Shown here one piece after another: positions 21,605-33,067 of a stretch of DNA of 64,000 nt. How positions within the stretch are numbered: the stretch's first letter is position 1; every line of letters starts with the position of its first letter. The stretch lies in NCBI RefSeq assembly GCF_002575655.3, contig NC_053040.3, forward strand, positions 357,738,267-357,802,266. The letters run 5' to 3'. The position numbers and the translations under genes were made by a program. The stretch is from Aegilops tauschii subsp. strangulata. Its lineage: Eukaryota > Streptophyta > Magnoliopsida > Poales > Poaceae. The notes beneath the pieces are model-generated. The model was not told the DNA's origin, did not search any database, and was given only the letters and a program-made list of their open reading frames with translations.

Positions 21605-22040
21605 ACAATGCCGCAGTCGGGCGTCAGGACGACACCACATAAAGGGCTTATAATGGAATATAAACGACAGTGCGTGCCATAGTCGGACGTCTGAGTGACA
21701 TCACGTAAAGGGCTTATATCAAAAGTAAATAACGAGAGTGCCACAGTCGGACGTCTGAGCGACATCACATAGAGGGCCTGTACCAAAAGTAAATAACAAG
21801 AGTACCACAGTCGGACGTCTGAGCGACATCACATAAAGGGCTTATATCAAAAGTAAATAACAGGAGTGCCACAGTCGGACGTCTGAGCGACATCACATAA
21901 AGGGCTTATATCAAAAGTAAATAACAAGAGTGCCACAGTCGGACGTCTGAGCGACATCACATAAAGGGCTTATATCAAAAGTAAATAACAAGAGTGCCAC
22001 AGTCGGACGTCTGAGCGACATCACATAAAGGGCTTATATT
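21605..22040. repeat. 64-bp tandem repeat inside the solo LTR, about 7 units
   Basis: Units contain CACAGTCGGACGTCTGAGCG and CATCACATAAAGGGCTTATA. Unit starts at 21741, 21805 and 21869 are exactly 64 bp apart. The last four to five units are almost identical. The first (about 21610) is more diverged. Confidence 0.9.
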
Positions 22041-23806
22041 TCATAACTCGATATTCCAGTAGCTCATGAAGTTAAATCATCTCAAGGAAATACTCAGGTA
22101 CGAAATAATAAAATGGTTAGTCCATCCATAGGAATAATATTCAACCGGGTTTCCACTCAAGCTTGTTCACCGGGGATTTCCACGGAGACTGATACAGGGA
22201 CTGACACTGAGACTGATATGGATACGGTTTGGATACATTGACCCAGGTCCTTGACCATGAACACGATGACTCGGAAGGTTTTGACTCTGCAGAGTTTGTA
22301 CTCTTAACCACAGCCAACGGATTTCAGTAGTCACAAGGGACTAGTTCCGTTTACGGTATTTTCGGAGAAACACATCTAACCAGTACACACCCATTCCACA
22401 TTCCGATGCCAGGAATCACCCTAAGCAACGTTCAAGGAAAACCTTGAGATGGGGAGGCTACAACCTCGCGTAGCATGGGATCAAATTTATATCGCGCGCT
22501 CTAAGGGGTGCCCCCCTCTCGGTCCCAACCGGAAACACCCATGCCCCCTGACCGGATGACTGGCTTTAATCCAGGGCCATGGAACCCTCATCCCGGCCCC
22601 TCTATTTGGTGTGTACAAGGAAAGAGGTTTGCAGCTTACTAAACCGTATTCTTTGCAGAAAACATGTGGCAGTACGAAAAGGGGACGAACGGTAACGTGG
22701 CTCGGTCCACGTTAACGTCGGAGTTTAATGGTTGACATAAGACTGGCATGCTACAACAATACCATCTTACTACCTCTCATGTCACCACATGATCAGGTCA
22801 TCTCCCATCAAAAGATCACATCAAACTACGAAGCACACGGGTAGTTGCCTTGCATGCAACGTAACACTCACCGATGCTCATATGCCATGCACAAACTATT
22901 CAAGCAAACATGCAAAACACTCATCATATCAAAGGTTCAAACATGCTTGCCTGGTTCGGAGAAGTCGGAGTCTAGCTCGGCGAAGTTCGCGGCTCCGTCA
23001 CCTCCTCCGGTATCTACGGTATAAAGAAACCGTATACTAACGTGAATACCGTTGCGTGTATAAAAATTATACCAAAATTTTTCCAAATAAAAACTATAAA
23101 AAAACTAGACAAAAATATAAGACTGACAAAAAAAGAATCAATCAAAAAGCATCTTTTGTTTAAAAGATACAAAGGTTTTAGTCCAAGGACTAATCTGTGA
23201 TGAAACAGAAAAGATCCAGGGGCTTGTTTGAAAAAGCAGAAAACACTTCGGTACGAAATACGCCAGCCCAGAGAGAAAACACACTTTGCCTGAAGGCGCC
23301 TTTAGAAAAACGGTTCGAGGAAAAGAAGGAGAGGCTGACGGGGGGGGGTCCCACCCGTCAGGTTCAAACTCCAACAGAGCTCACCGGCGCCCGAAGGCTG
23401 CGGTGGTCGCCGGCGTTGATCCACGGCGAGGTAGGGTGATCGGAGAGCACCTACGGGTTCAGGGTGTCCTTCCGCGTCGGTGGGTGGTGGACTTGTCCGT
23501 CGGTGAGCACCACGTTGACGGCGACCTTCTCTCCGGCGGACGGTGGTTCGGGCGAGGGTGGAATTCTCTGGTGGGTGCTGCAAACTCCAAATTAGGGCGC
23601 GGGTCAGAGAGGTGGATGCACTAGGATGCTACTGGCATGGGTTGAGAGGCAGGGGTGCACGCACTGGAGCGAATCTTGCCGGATCCCGAAGCGGGTCGAG
23701 GCGGCCAGAGTTGGGGAAGAAGACTTCCTCGAGGCCTTCCCAGTGGCTTGGCGTGGTACTTGTGGGGTGTAGGGATGGTGCGTGTTCGAGTTCGAGCTCG
23801 GGACCT

Positions 23807-23816
23807 CCTTTTATAG
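23807..23816 (-). promoter_or_regulatory. TATA box of the solo LTR
   Basis: The minus strand reads CGCCTATAAAAGGAGGTC. It lies about 1.3 kb from the minus-strand LTR start, leaving a transcribed part of about 2.9 kb that includes the 64-bp repeats. Confidence 0.6.
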
Positions 23817-25097
23817 GCGATCCGAGGAGGTGGCCGTGAACGGGATAACGTCGGCGAGCAATTACGGCGAGGCAGAGGTTGGGCAGGGGGTTTAGGTGGT
23901 TTGGCATCATCGTGGTGGTCCACTGGCACCGTTTCTCCTCTAAAACCTCGGCCGGATTGGGGTAATGCTCCGGTCCTCGACGGAACAGCCGTACGGGCAT
24001 GACGGCGGCAGGGAGCGCGCTCCATGCCTCCCAGTCCACGACGACGGCTCTCCAGCGTGCACAGAGGAGGGGACGGCCATGCGGTGGTCTCTGGTGGCTT
24101 GGGCGGTGCTGTACGGCGCCGTCCCACGCTGCGCCTCTCTGGCAGCCGCAGCGGGTGCTGCTGCCGCCACGCATGGGGCGATGCACCTCGGCCAACTCGC
24201 CGCTGACGCCCGCAAGCGTCCAGGCGACCGTGCGGCGCGGAGATAAGAAGGAGGAACAGGGTGCAAGGTGCCACTGCAGCTACTGGCGAGATCGACATGG
24301 TGTTCTGAAGAAAACGACACTGGCTCTGAAACTCTGAACTTCGACAGTAACAGTTCCCTCCAGGTGTTCGACGATATGATTTGGGCACGAGGAAAAATTT
24401 TCTGGAGCTGGGACTTGGTGAGGTGACCTCTTGATGCACCTAGAGGCTGCCTGAATTTTCTCAGATTTTTAGGAGAAGGAAACATATGAATTTCACCAAC
24501 TTTTGCAAATATGGCCCAAACTTGCAGCAAGCACATTTTGAAAATTTTGAACTGAGACCAGTGGATCTTCATGGATCTTGGTTGAGGGTTGTAAGGACTA
24601 GCCAGGGAAATTTGTTTGGAGGCAAAACTCAAAGGAGAGCTAGTGGTTCCTTTGTAAAACTCCAAGGGTCAAAATAGAGGACAGAAAAGATTTTTGATTA
24701 AAAATAAATGGAGATAAAATCATGGGGAAGTTTAACCTGCTGGAATGGAAGTTTAACTTGACACAAAGTGGGGAGATGGCCCTTTTGGGAGGAGTTTTCA
24801 ACTTAGGTTATGGCAAGAGGTAGGTTTTGAAAGGGAAAGGATCACCCCATAATTCATAGGGCTATTTTATAAAGAAAAGATTTTCAAAAACTTTCCCAAT
24901 GAAAAACATTTGTGTTGAGTCAACACAAGATGAAAAACCTCCAAGACCAAAGATCAAGTCTTGGATGAAACCAAACAAAATACTTGTCATAAAAAGAAAG
25001 TTTTTGAGAAGGAGAGTCCTTTTAAAAAAAATTAAATAACCTCCTTCAAACAAAATAAAGATTTTGATAAAACCAAATAAAATTTTTGGGTGTCACA

Positions 25098-25246
25098 GTA
25101 AAGCGAACGTCAAGCTTGCATAGAGTTGTATCGGTGGTCGATAGAACTTGAGGGAATATTTGTTCTACCTTTAGCTCCTCGTTGGGTCTGACACTCTTAT
25201 TTATCGAAGAAGGATACAAACGAATCCCTATACTTGTGGGTTATCA
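25098..25246 (+). repeat. 3' LTR, right part
   Basis: It resumes with the duplicated GTAAA (25098-25102) and ends ACTTGTGGGTTATCA, like the 5' LTR end at 15097. ATATG (25247-25251) is the candidate target copy in the host Angela-type element. Confidence 0.85.
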
Positions 25247-25763
25247 ATATGTGTATCACTACGATCGAGATTCAATAAACCATTTATATTGAGTGTATGA
25301 CCATAGAAGGTTTTATTCATGTAAGCAGAATAAAAATTGTTCTTTGACTTAAATGAATAATCGTATTGCAATAAACATGATCCAATCATATTCATGCTCA
25401 ACGCAAACACCAAATAACATTTATTATAGGTTCAACACTAATCCCGAAGGTAAAGGGAGTGTGCTATGGTGATCTTATCAACCTTGGAATCACTTCCAAC
25501 ACAGATCGTCACCTCACCCTTAACTAGTATGTGTTCATTTTGCAACTCCTGTTTCGAGTTACAAATCTTAGCAACTGAACCGGTACGAAATACCCGAGGG
25601 CTACTATGAACACAGGTAAAGTACACATTAATAATATGTATATCAAATATACCTTTGTTCACTTTGCCATCCTTCTTATCCACCAAGTTTTTTTTGGGGG
25701 CAGTTCCGCTTCCACTGACCATTTCCTTTGGAGTAGCAGCACTCAGTTTTAGGTTTCGGTCTA
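25247..25763 (-). pseudogene. Gag-protease fragment of the split Angela-type element
   Basis: This is minus-strand sequence homologous to 40244-40750. In order it shows a degraded zinc-knuckle region near 25700-25740, the DKKDGKVNKGIFDIHIINVY segment, and the protease region VFRTGSVAKICNSKQ near 25565-25600. At the protease active site the expected DTG reads RTG, so the catalytic Asp is lost. It is cut at 25763 by the Sabrina-like element and continues at 33068 after the GTCTA duplication. No function is expected. Confidence 0.75.
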
Positions 25764-27333
25764 TGATACGTCTCCAACGTATCTATAATTTTTGATTGTT
25801 CAATGCTATTATATTATCTGTTTTGGATGTTTAATGGCCTTTAATATACCTCTTTATATTATTTTTGGGACTAACCTATTAACCGAAGGCCTAGTGCAAA
25901 TTGCTGTTTTTTTGCCTATTTCGGTGTTTCGCAGAAAAGGAATATCAAACGGAATCCAAACAGAAGAAACCTTCATGAGGATCTTTTTTGGAACAAATGC
26001 AATCCAGGAGACTTGGTGTGGACGTCAAGGAAGCAACGAGGCGGCCACGAGGCAGGAGGGCGCGCCCAGGGGGGTAGGTGCGCCCCCATCCTCGTGGGCC
26101 CCTTGTAGCTCCACCGACCTACTTCTTTCGCCTATATATACTCTTATACCCTGAAAACATCTGGGGGAGCCATGAAACCATTTTTCCACCGCCGCAACCC
26201 TCTGTACCCGTGAGATCCCATCTTGGGGCCTTTTCCGGTGATCTGCTAGAGGGGGATTCAATCACGGAGGGCTTCTACATCAACACCATAGCCTCTCCGA
26301 TGATGTGTGAGTAGTTTACCACAAACCTTCGGGTCCATGGTTATTAGCTAGATGGCTTCTTCTCTCTCTTTGGATCTCAATACAAAGTTCTCCTTGGTCT
26401 TCTTGGAGATCTATTTGATGTAATTCTTTCTGCGGTGTGTTTGTCGAGATCCGATAAATTGTGGGATTATGATCAAGATTATCTATGAACAATATTTGAT
26501 TCTTCTCTGAATTTTTATATGCATGATTTAATATCATTGCAAGTCTCTTCGAATTATCGGTTTAGTTTGGCCTACTAGATTGATCTTTCTTGCAATGGGA
26601 GAAGTGCTTAGCTTTGGGTTCAATCTTGCGGTGCTCGATCCCAGTGACAGAAAGGGAAACGACACGTATTGTATTGCTGCCATTGAGGATAAAAAGATGG
26701 GGTTTATATCATATTGCTTGAGTTTATCCCTCTACATCATGTCATCTTGCCTAATGTGTTACTCTGTTCTTATGAACTTAATACTCTAGATGCATGCTGG
26801 ATAGCGGTCGATGTGTGGAGTAATAGTAGTAGATGCAGAATCGTTTCGGTCTACTTTTCACGGACGTGATGCCTATGTTCATGATCATGCCTAGATATTC
26901 TCATAACTATGCGCTTTTCTATCAATTGCTCGGCGGTAATTTGTTCACCCACCGTAAATATATGCTATCTTGAGAGAGTGAAACCTATGGCCCCCAGGTC
27001 TACTTTACATCATATAAGTTTCCGATCTATAATTCTAGTTTACTATTTTGCAATCTTTACTTTTCCAATCTATACAACAAAAATACCAAAAATATTTATC
27101 TTATTATCTTTATCAGATCTCACTTTTGCAAGTGGCCGTGAAGGGATTGACAACCCCTTTATCGCGTTGGTTGCAAGGTTCTTGATTGTTTGTGCAGGTA
27201 CTAGGCGACTTGCGTGTAGTCTCCTACTGGATTGATACCTTGGTTCTCAAAAACTGAGGGAAATACTTATGCTACTTTGCTGCATCACCCTTTCCTCTTC
27301 AAGGGAAAACCAACGCGTGCTCAAGAGGTAGCA
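25764..27333 (+). repeat. 5' LTR (1570 bp)
   Basis: TGATACGTCTCCAACG...AGAGGTAGCA. A TATA box (CCTATATATACTC) lies at 26131-26142. The primer site follows at 27345. Confidence 0.9.
26131..26142 (+). promoter_or_regulatory. TATA box in the 5' LTR
   Basis: TTCGCCTATATATACTCTTA. The 3' LTR lacks this motif because 22 bp are missing at the same place (after 31872). Confidence 0.6.
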
Positions 27334-27344
27334 AGAAGGATTTC

Positions 27345-27362
27345 TGGCGCCGTTGCCGGGGA
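27345..27362 (+). other. Primer binding site
   Basis: TGGCGCCGTTGCCGGGGA lies 11 bases after the LTR end, identical to the sites at 15109 (plus) and 12168-12185 (minus). Confidence 0.85.
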
Positions 27363-27552
27363 GATCTACGCCAAGTCAAGACATACCAAGTACCCATCAC
27401 AAACTCTTCTCCCTCGCATTACATTATTTGCCATTTGCCTCTCGTTTTCCTCTCCCCCACTTCACCTTTGCCGTTTTATTCGCCCTTTTTCCGTCCGTCT
27501 CTTTTCGCTTGCTTTGTGTGATTTCGGGTGTAAGTGCACCCATTTTGCTTTG

Positions 27553-28562
27553 ATGGCCCCTCCGAAAAGCGTTGATCCTCACCTTAGAAGGTTGGAAGAA
27601 ATTGAAAACAATGTTAGAAGCTTTATGTCTTTGCAATTTGAGCATAATAATTTCTTCAGAAACGAACTTAAAGAACAGAAAATTTTTATGGACTACATGA
27701 ATAAAGAGCTCGATGATATGTCTAAGGAATTTTATGGTATGAAATCTCAGTTTGCTCATCTTGAAAACTTAATAGCCCAAATTTCGGATAAGCAAGCCAC
27801 CTTAGTTAATAAGATGGCCGCTAAACCGGAAGATCTAGATAATAATAATGATGAAGATCTGAAAATGATTGATGCGTCTCCTATTAAATCTTTGTTTTCC
27901 AATATGAATCTTGATAAAGATGGGACTGGAGATGAGTCAACTTTAGTTAAAAGGAGTCCCAATGATTCGGAGTTTTTAGATCTTGATGCAAAAATTGGTG
28001 AAAGTGGGATTGAAGAGGTCAAAACTTTACATAGCAATGAACCCACTATTTTTGATTTCAAGGAATTTAATTATGATAATAGTTCTTTGATATATTGTAT
28101 TTCCTTGTTGCAATCTGTGCTAAATTCTCCTCATGCTTATGATCAAAATAAAGCTATTACTAAACATAACGTTGATGCTTTAATGCAATCCTATGAAGAA
28201 AAGCTTGAATTAGAAGTTTCTATCCCTAGAAAACTTTATGATGAGTGGGAACCTACTATTAAAATTAAATTAAAGATCATGAATGCTATGCTTTATGTGA
28301 TTTGTGTGCTAGTGTTTCCACGATTCCAAAGACTTTGTGTGATGTGTTAGGTTTCCGTGAATTTGATGATTGTTCTTTAAATTTGCACCTTGCGGATTCC
28401 ACCATTAAGAAACCTATGGGAAGGATTAATGATGTTCTTATTGTTGCAAATAGGAATTATGTGCCCGTAGATTTCATTGTCCTTGATATAGATTGCAATC
28501 CTACATGTCCTATTATTCTTGGTAGACCTTTCCTTAAACGATTGGTGCAATTATTGATATGA
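27553..28562 (+). pseudogene. Gag-like protein with decayed protease, one frameshift
   Basis: ATG 27553 (MAPPKSVDPHLRRLEEIEN) is preferred; the frame is open further upstream only through the primer site and leader. The first ~240 residues are charged, with a heptad-like helical segment (residues about 15-95) that may form a coiled coil and allow self-assembly. Near 28265-28285 the frame shifts by one base. The alternative frame then shows LCDLCASVSTIPKTLCDVLGF and CPIILGRPFLKRL, which match the active-site and C-terminal motifs of Athila/Gypsy-type aspartic proteases. The usual DLGAS reads DLCAS here. No RT, RNase H or integrase follows. The protein would not be a working protease. Confidence 0.65.
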
Positions 28563-31515
28563 AAGAAGGAAACATTAGATTCCAATTTTCCACTAAGTAA
28601 AGCATGGAACACTTTCCTAGGAAGAAAATTAAATTGCCTTATGAATCTATTATGAGAGCCACTTATGGATTGCATACCAAAGATGACAATACCTAGATCT
28701 ATTCTTGTTTTTATGCCTAGCTAGGGGCGTTAAACGATAGCGCTTGTTGCGAGGCAACCCAGATTTATTTATTTTTCTTGTTTTTTGTTTATGTTTAGTA
28801 ATAAATAATTCATCTAGCCTCTGTTTGGATGTGTTTTTATGTTTTAAATTAGTGTTTGTGCCAAGTAGAACCACTAGGATCTTCTTGGGTGATAGTTGTT
28901 TGATCTTGCTGAAAAAGACAGAAACTTTATGCTCACGAAAATAATTTTAAAATGAACCAGATCGTTATAAAATGCCAATTCTTTTTGCAGTAGATCAATA
29001 TACAAATTATGCAGGTTTTCATATTTTTTCAGAATTTTTGGAGCTCCATAAGTATTCAAACAAATAAGATTGCTACAGAATGTTCTGTTTTTGACAGATT
29101 CTATTTTTCGTGTGTTGTTTGCTTATTTTGATGAATCTATGGTTAGTATCGGGGGGTATGAACCATAGATAAGTTGGAATACAGTAGGTTTAACACCAAT
29201 ATAAATAAAGAATTAGTTCATTACAGTAACTTAAAGTGGTGATTTGTTTTCTTACACTAATGGAGCTCATGAGATTTTCTATTGAGTTTTGTGTTGTGAA
29301 GTTTTCAAGTTTTTGGGTAAAGATTTGATGGATTTTGGAACAAGTAGTGGCAAGAGCCTAAGCTTGGGGATGCCCAAGGAACCCCAAGGTAAAATTCAAG
29401 TACAACCAAAAGCCTAAGCTTGGGGATGCCCCGGAAGGCATCCCCTCTTTCGTCTTTGTCCATCGGTAACTTTACTTGAGGCTATATTTTTATTCACCAC
29501 ATGATATGTGTTTTGCTTGGAGCGTCTTGTATGATTTGAGTCTTTGTTTTTTAGTTAACCACAATCATCCTTTCCGTACACATCTTTTGGAGAGACACAC
29601 ATGAATCGGAATTTATTAGAATATTCTATGTGCTTCACTTGTATCTTTTGAGCTAGATAATTTTGCTCTAGTGCGTCACTTATATCTTTTTAGAGCACGG
29701 TGGTGGTTTTATTTTATAGAAATAATTGATCTCTCATGCTTCACTTATATTATTTTGAGAGTCTTTTAGAAAAGCATGGTAATTTTCTTTGGTTATAAAA
29801 TTAGTCCTAATATGATAGGCATCCAAGATGGGTATAATAAAAACTTTCATATAGAGTGCATTGAATACTATGCGAAGTTTGATACTTGATGATTGTTTTG
29901 AGATATCAAGATGGTAATATTAGAGTCATGCTAGTTGAGTAATTGTGGAATTGATAAATACTTATGTTGAGGTTTGCAAGTCCCATAGCATGCACGTATG
30001 GTAAACGTTGTGTGACAAATTTGAAGCATGTGTTCTTTGATTGCTTTCCTTATGAGTGGCGGTCGGGGACGAGCGATGGTCTTTTCCTACCAATCTACCC
30101 CCTAGGAGCATGCGTGTAGTGCTTGGTTTCGATGACTTGTATATTTTTGCAATGAGTATGTGAGTTCATTATGACTAATGTTGAGTCCATGGATTATACG
30201 CACTCTCACCCTTCCATCATTGCTAGCGTCTTCGGTACCGTGCATTGCCCTTTCTCACCTCGAGAGTTGGTGAAAACTTCGCCGGTGCATCCAAACCCCG
30301 TGATACGATACACTCTATCACACATAAACCTCCTTATATCTTCCTCAAAACAGCCACCATACCTACCTATTATTGCATTTCCATAGCCATTCCGAGATAT
30401 ATTGCCATGCAACTTTCCACCGTTCCGTTTATCATGACACGCTTCATCATTGTCATATTGCCTTGCATGATCATGTAGTTGACATCGTATTTGTGGCAAG
30501 GCCACCATGCATAATTTTTCATACATGTCACTCTTGATTCATTGCCCATTCCGGTACACCGCCGGAGGCAGTCATTTAGAATTATATCTTGTTCTAGTAT
30601 CGAGTTGTAATCTTTGAGTTGTAAATAAATAGAAGTGTGATGATTATCATTATTAGAGCATTGTCCCGTTCAAAAAAAGTGAAAGGCCAAAAAAATGAAG
30701 GCCCAAAAAAAAGAAAAAAAGATAGAAGGGACAATGCTACTATCCTTTTTCCACACTTGTGCTTCAAAGTAGCACCATGATCTTCATGATAGAAAGTCTT
30801 TTATTTTGTCACTTTCATATACTAGTGGGAATTTTTCATTATAGAACTTGGCTTGTATATTCCAACAATGGGCTTCCTCAAATTCCCTAGGTCTGCATGA
30901 GCAAGCAAGTTGGATGCACACCCACTTAGTTTCTTTTGTTGAGCTTTCATACATTATAGCTCTAGTGCATCCGTTGCACGGCAATCCCTACTCCTCGCAT
31001 TGACATCGATTGATGGGCATCTCCATAGCCCGTTGATTAGCCGCATCAATGTGATACTTTCTCCTTTTTTGTCTTCTCCACACAACCCCATCATCATATT
31101 CTATTCCACCCATAGTGCTATGTACATGGCTCACGCTCATGTATTGCGTGAAAGTTGAAAAAGTTTGAGAATAGTAATGTATGAAACAATTGCTTGGCTT
31201 GTCATCGGGGTTGTGCATGATGAGAGCATTTTTGTGTGACGAAAATGAAGCATGGCCAAACTATATGAGTTTGTAGGGATGAGCTTTCTTTGGCTATGTT
31301 ATTTTGATAAGATATAATTGCTTGGTTAGTATGCTTGAAGTATTATTATTTTTATGTCAATATTAAAAAAATTTCTTGAATCTTTCGAACTGAACATTCA
31401 TGCCACAATAAAGAAAATTACATTGATAATTATGTTAGGTAGCATTGCATATCAAAATTTTTGTTTTGTTCATTTACCTACTGGAGGACGAGCAGGAATT
31501 AAGCTTGGGGATGCT
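28563..31515 (+). other. Non-coding internal region with conserved structured blocks
   Basis: Collinear with 16565-19523. It contains the segment GGCGTTAAACGATAGCGCTT followed by the hairpin GTTGCGAGGCAAC (28747-28759), a G-rich hairpin pair (29363-29445), two perfect and one weak stem-loop with the CTTCACTTATAT-type loop (about 29630-29761), a block shared with 18041-18120 (30039-30115), a purine-rich stretch (30665-30730), and the polypurine tract AAGCTTGGGG (31501-31510). Confidence 0.7.
29363..29761 (+). other. Stem-loop array, candidate structured RNA element
   Basis: CTTGGGG/CCCCAAG (29363/29382), then GGGGATGCC-CCGGAA-GGCATCCCC (29422-29445, 9 perfect pairs). Next are TGCTCTA/TAGAGCA (29664/29691) around a GTCACTTATATC loop and CTCTCA/TGAGAG (29731/29756) around CTTCACTTATAT. 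A weaker unit precedes them near 29632-29660. Same order as at 17363-17806. Confidence 0.6.
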
Positions 31516-33067
31516 TGATACGTCTCTAACGTATCTATAATTTTTGATTGTTCCATGCTATTATATTATCTGTTTTGGATGTTTAATGGGCTTTAATATA
31601 CCTTTTTATATTATTTTTGGGACTAACCTATTAACCGAAGGCCCAGTGCAAATTGTTGTTTTTTACCAATTTCCGTGTTTCGCAGAAAAGGAATATCAAA
31701 CGGAATCCAAACGGAACGAAACCTTCGCGAGGATCTTTTTTGTAACAAATGCAATCCAGGAGACTTGGAGTGGACGTCAAGGAAGCAACGAGGCGGCCAC
31801 GAGGCAGGAGGGCGCACCCAGGGGGGTAGGCGCGCCCCTACCCTCGTGGGCCCCTCATAGCTCCACCGGCCTCTTATACCCTGAAAACATCCGGGGGAGC
31901 CACGAAATTACTTTTCCACCGCCGCAACCTTCTGTACCCACGAGATCCCGTCTTGGGGCCTTTTCCGGCGATCTGCCGGAGGGGGATTGAATCACGGAGG
32001 GCTTCTACATCAACACCATAGCCTCTCCGATGATGTGTGAGTAGTTTACCACAGACCTTCAGGTCCATAGTTATTAGCTAGATGGCTTCTTCTTTCTCTT
32101 TGTTTCTCAATACAAAGTTCTCCTAGATCTTCTTGGAGATCTATTCGATGTAATTCTTTTTGCGGTATGTTTGTCGAGATCTGATGAATTGTGGGTTTAT
32201 GATCAATATTATCTATGAACAATATTTGATTCTCCTCTTAATTCTTATATGCATGATTTATTATCTTTGAAAGTCTCTTCGAATTATCGGTTTAGTTTTG
32301 CCTACTAGATTGATCTTTCTTGCAATGGGAGAAGTGCTTAGCTTTGGGTTCAATCTTGTGGTGCTCGATCCCAGTGACATAAGGGAAATGACACATATTG
32401 TATTGTTGCCATCGAGGATAAAAAGATGGGGTTTATATCATATTGCTTGAGTTTATCCCGCTACATCATGTCATCTTGCCTAATGCATTACTCTGTTCTT
32501 CTGAACTTAGTACTCTAGATGCATGCTGGATAGCGGTCGATGTGTGGAGTTATAGTAGTAGATGCAGAATCGTTTCGGTCTACTTGTCACGGACGTGATG
32601 CCTATGTTCATGATCATGCATAGATATTCTCATAACTATGCGCTTTTCTATCAATTGCTCGGCAGTAATTTGTTCACCCCCCGTAATATATGCTATCTTG
32701 AGAGAAGCCACTAGTGAAACCTATGGCCCCTGGGTCTACTTTACATCATATAAGTTTCCGATCTATAATTCTAGTTTATTATATTGCAATCTTTACTTTT
32801 CCAATCTATACAAAAAAATACCAAAAATATTTATCTTATTATCTTTATCAGATCTCACTTTTGCAAGTGGCCGTGAAGGGATTGACAACCCTTTATCGCG
32901 TTGGTTGCGAGGTTCTTGATTGTTTGTGCAGGTACTAGGTGACTTGCGTGTAGTCTCCTACTGGATTGATACCTTGGTTCTCGAAAACTGATGGATATAC
33001 TTACGCTACTTTGCTGCATCACCCTTTCCTCTTCAAGGGAAAACCAACGCATGCTCAAGAGGTAGCA
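31516..33067 (+). repeat. 3' LTR (1552 bp), TATA-less
   Basis: Same ends as the 5' LTR. Lacks the 22-bp segment that carries the TATA box in the 5' LTR (junction CCACCGGCCT/CTTATACC at about 31872). Confidence 0.9.

Larger units (their letters stand above)
20904..25097 (-). mobile_element. Large solo LTR (4194 bp) inside the 3' LTR
   Basis: It is flanked by GTAAA on both sides (20899-20903 and 25098-25102), and the empty site is preserved in the 5' LTR near 14950. Its ends are TGTCACGACC and GGGTGTCACA, that is TG...CA with a TGTGACA/TGTCACA inverted repeat. No internal coding region and no second LTR copy were seen. A TATA box on the minus strand sets its direction. The size recalls very long LTRs such as Sukkula/LARD types (inference). 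The open frames inside it show no protein signature. Alternative: an unclassified non-autonomous element with a 5-bp duplication. Confidence 0.75.
13882..25246 (+). mobile_element. Sabrina/WHAM-like non-autonomous Gypsy element, plus strand
   Basis: It has a truncated-looking 5' LTR (13882-15097), a primer site, a damaged frame, a 3-kb non-coding region, a polypurine tract and a 3' LTR split by a solo LTR (19524-20903 and 25098-25246). The missing first ~310 bp of the 5' LTR should lie to the left of the minus-strand element inserted in it. It has no pol genes. It interrupts an Angela-type element, whose gag-protease sequence resumes at 25247. Confidence 0.8.
25764..33067 (+). mobile_element. 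Complete Sabrina/WHAM-like non-autonomous Gypsy element (7304 bp)
   Basis: LTRs at 25764-27333 and 31516-33067 start TGATACGTCTC and end AGAGGTAGCA. The target duplication GTCTA is present on both sides (25759-25763 and 33068-33072). It has a TGGCGCC primer site, a gag-like frame with a decayed protease, no RT or integrase, and a 3-kb structured non-coding region. The LTRs differ by roughly 6-7% in the first 530 bp (counted by eye). Transposition would need pol proteins from an autonomous Gypsy. Confidence 0.9.

Noticed and set aside
23621..24665. Overlapping open frames of 188-272 codons on the minus strand
   Set aside because: They lie inside the 4.2-kb solo LTR, have Arg/Ser/Pro-rich composition typical of GC-rich chance frames, and show no domain.
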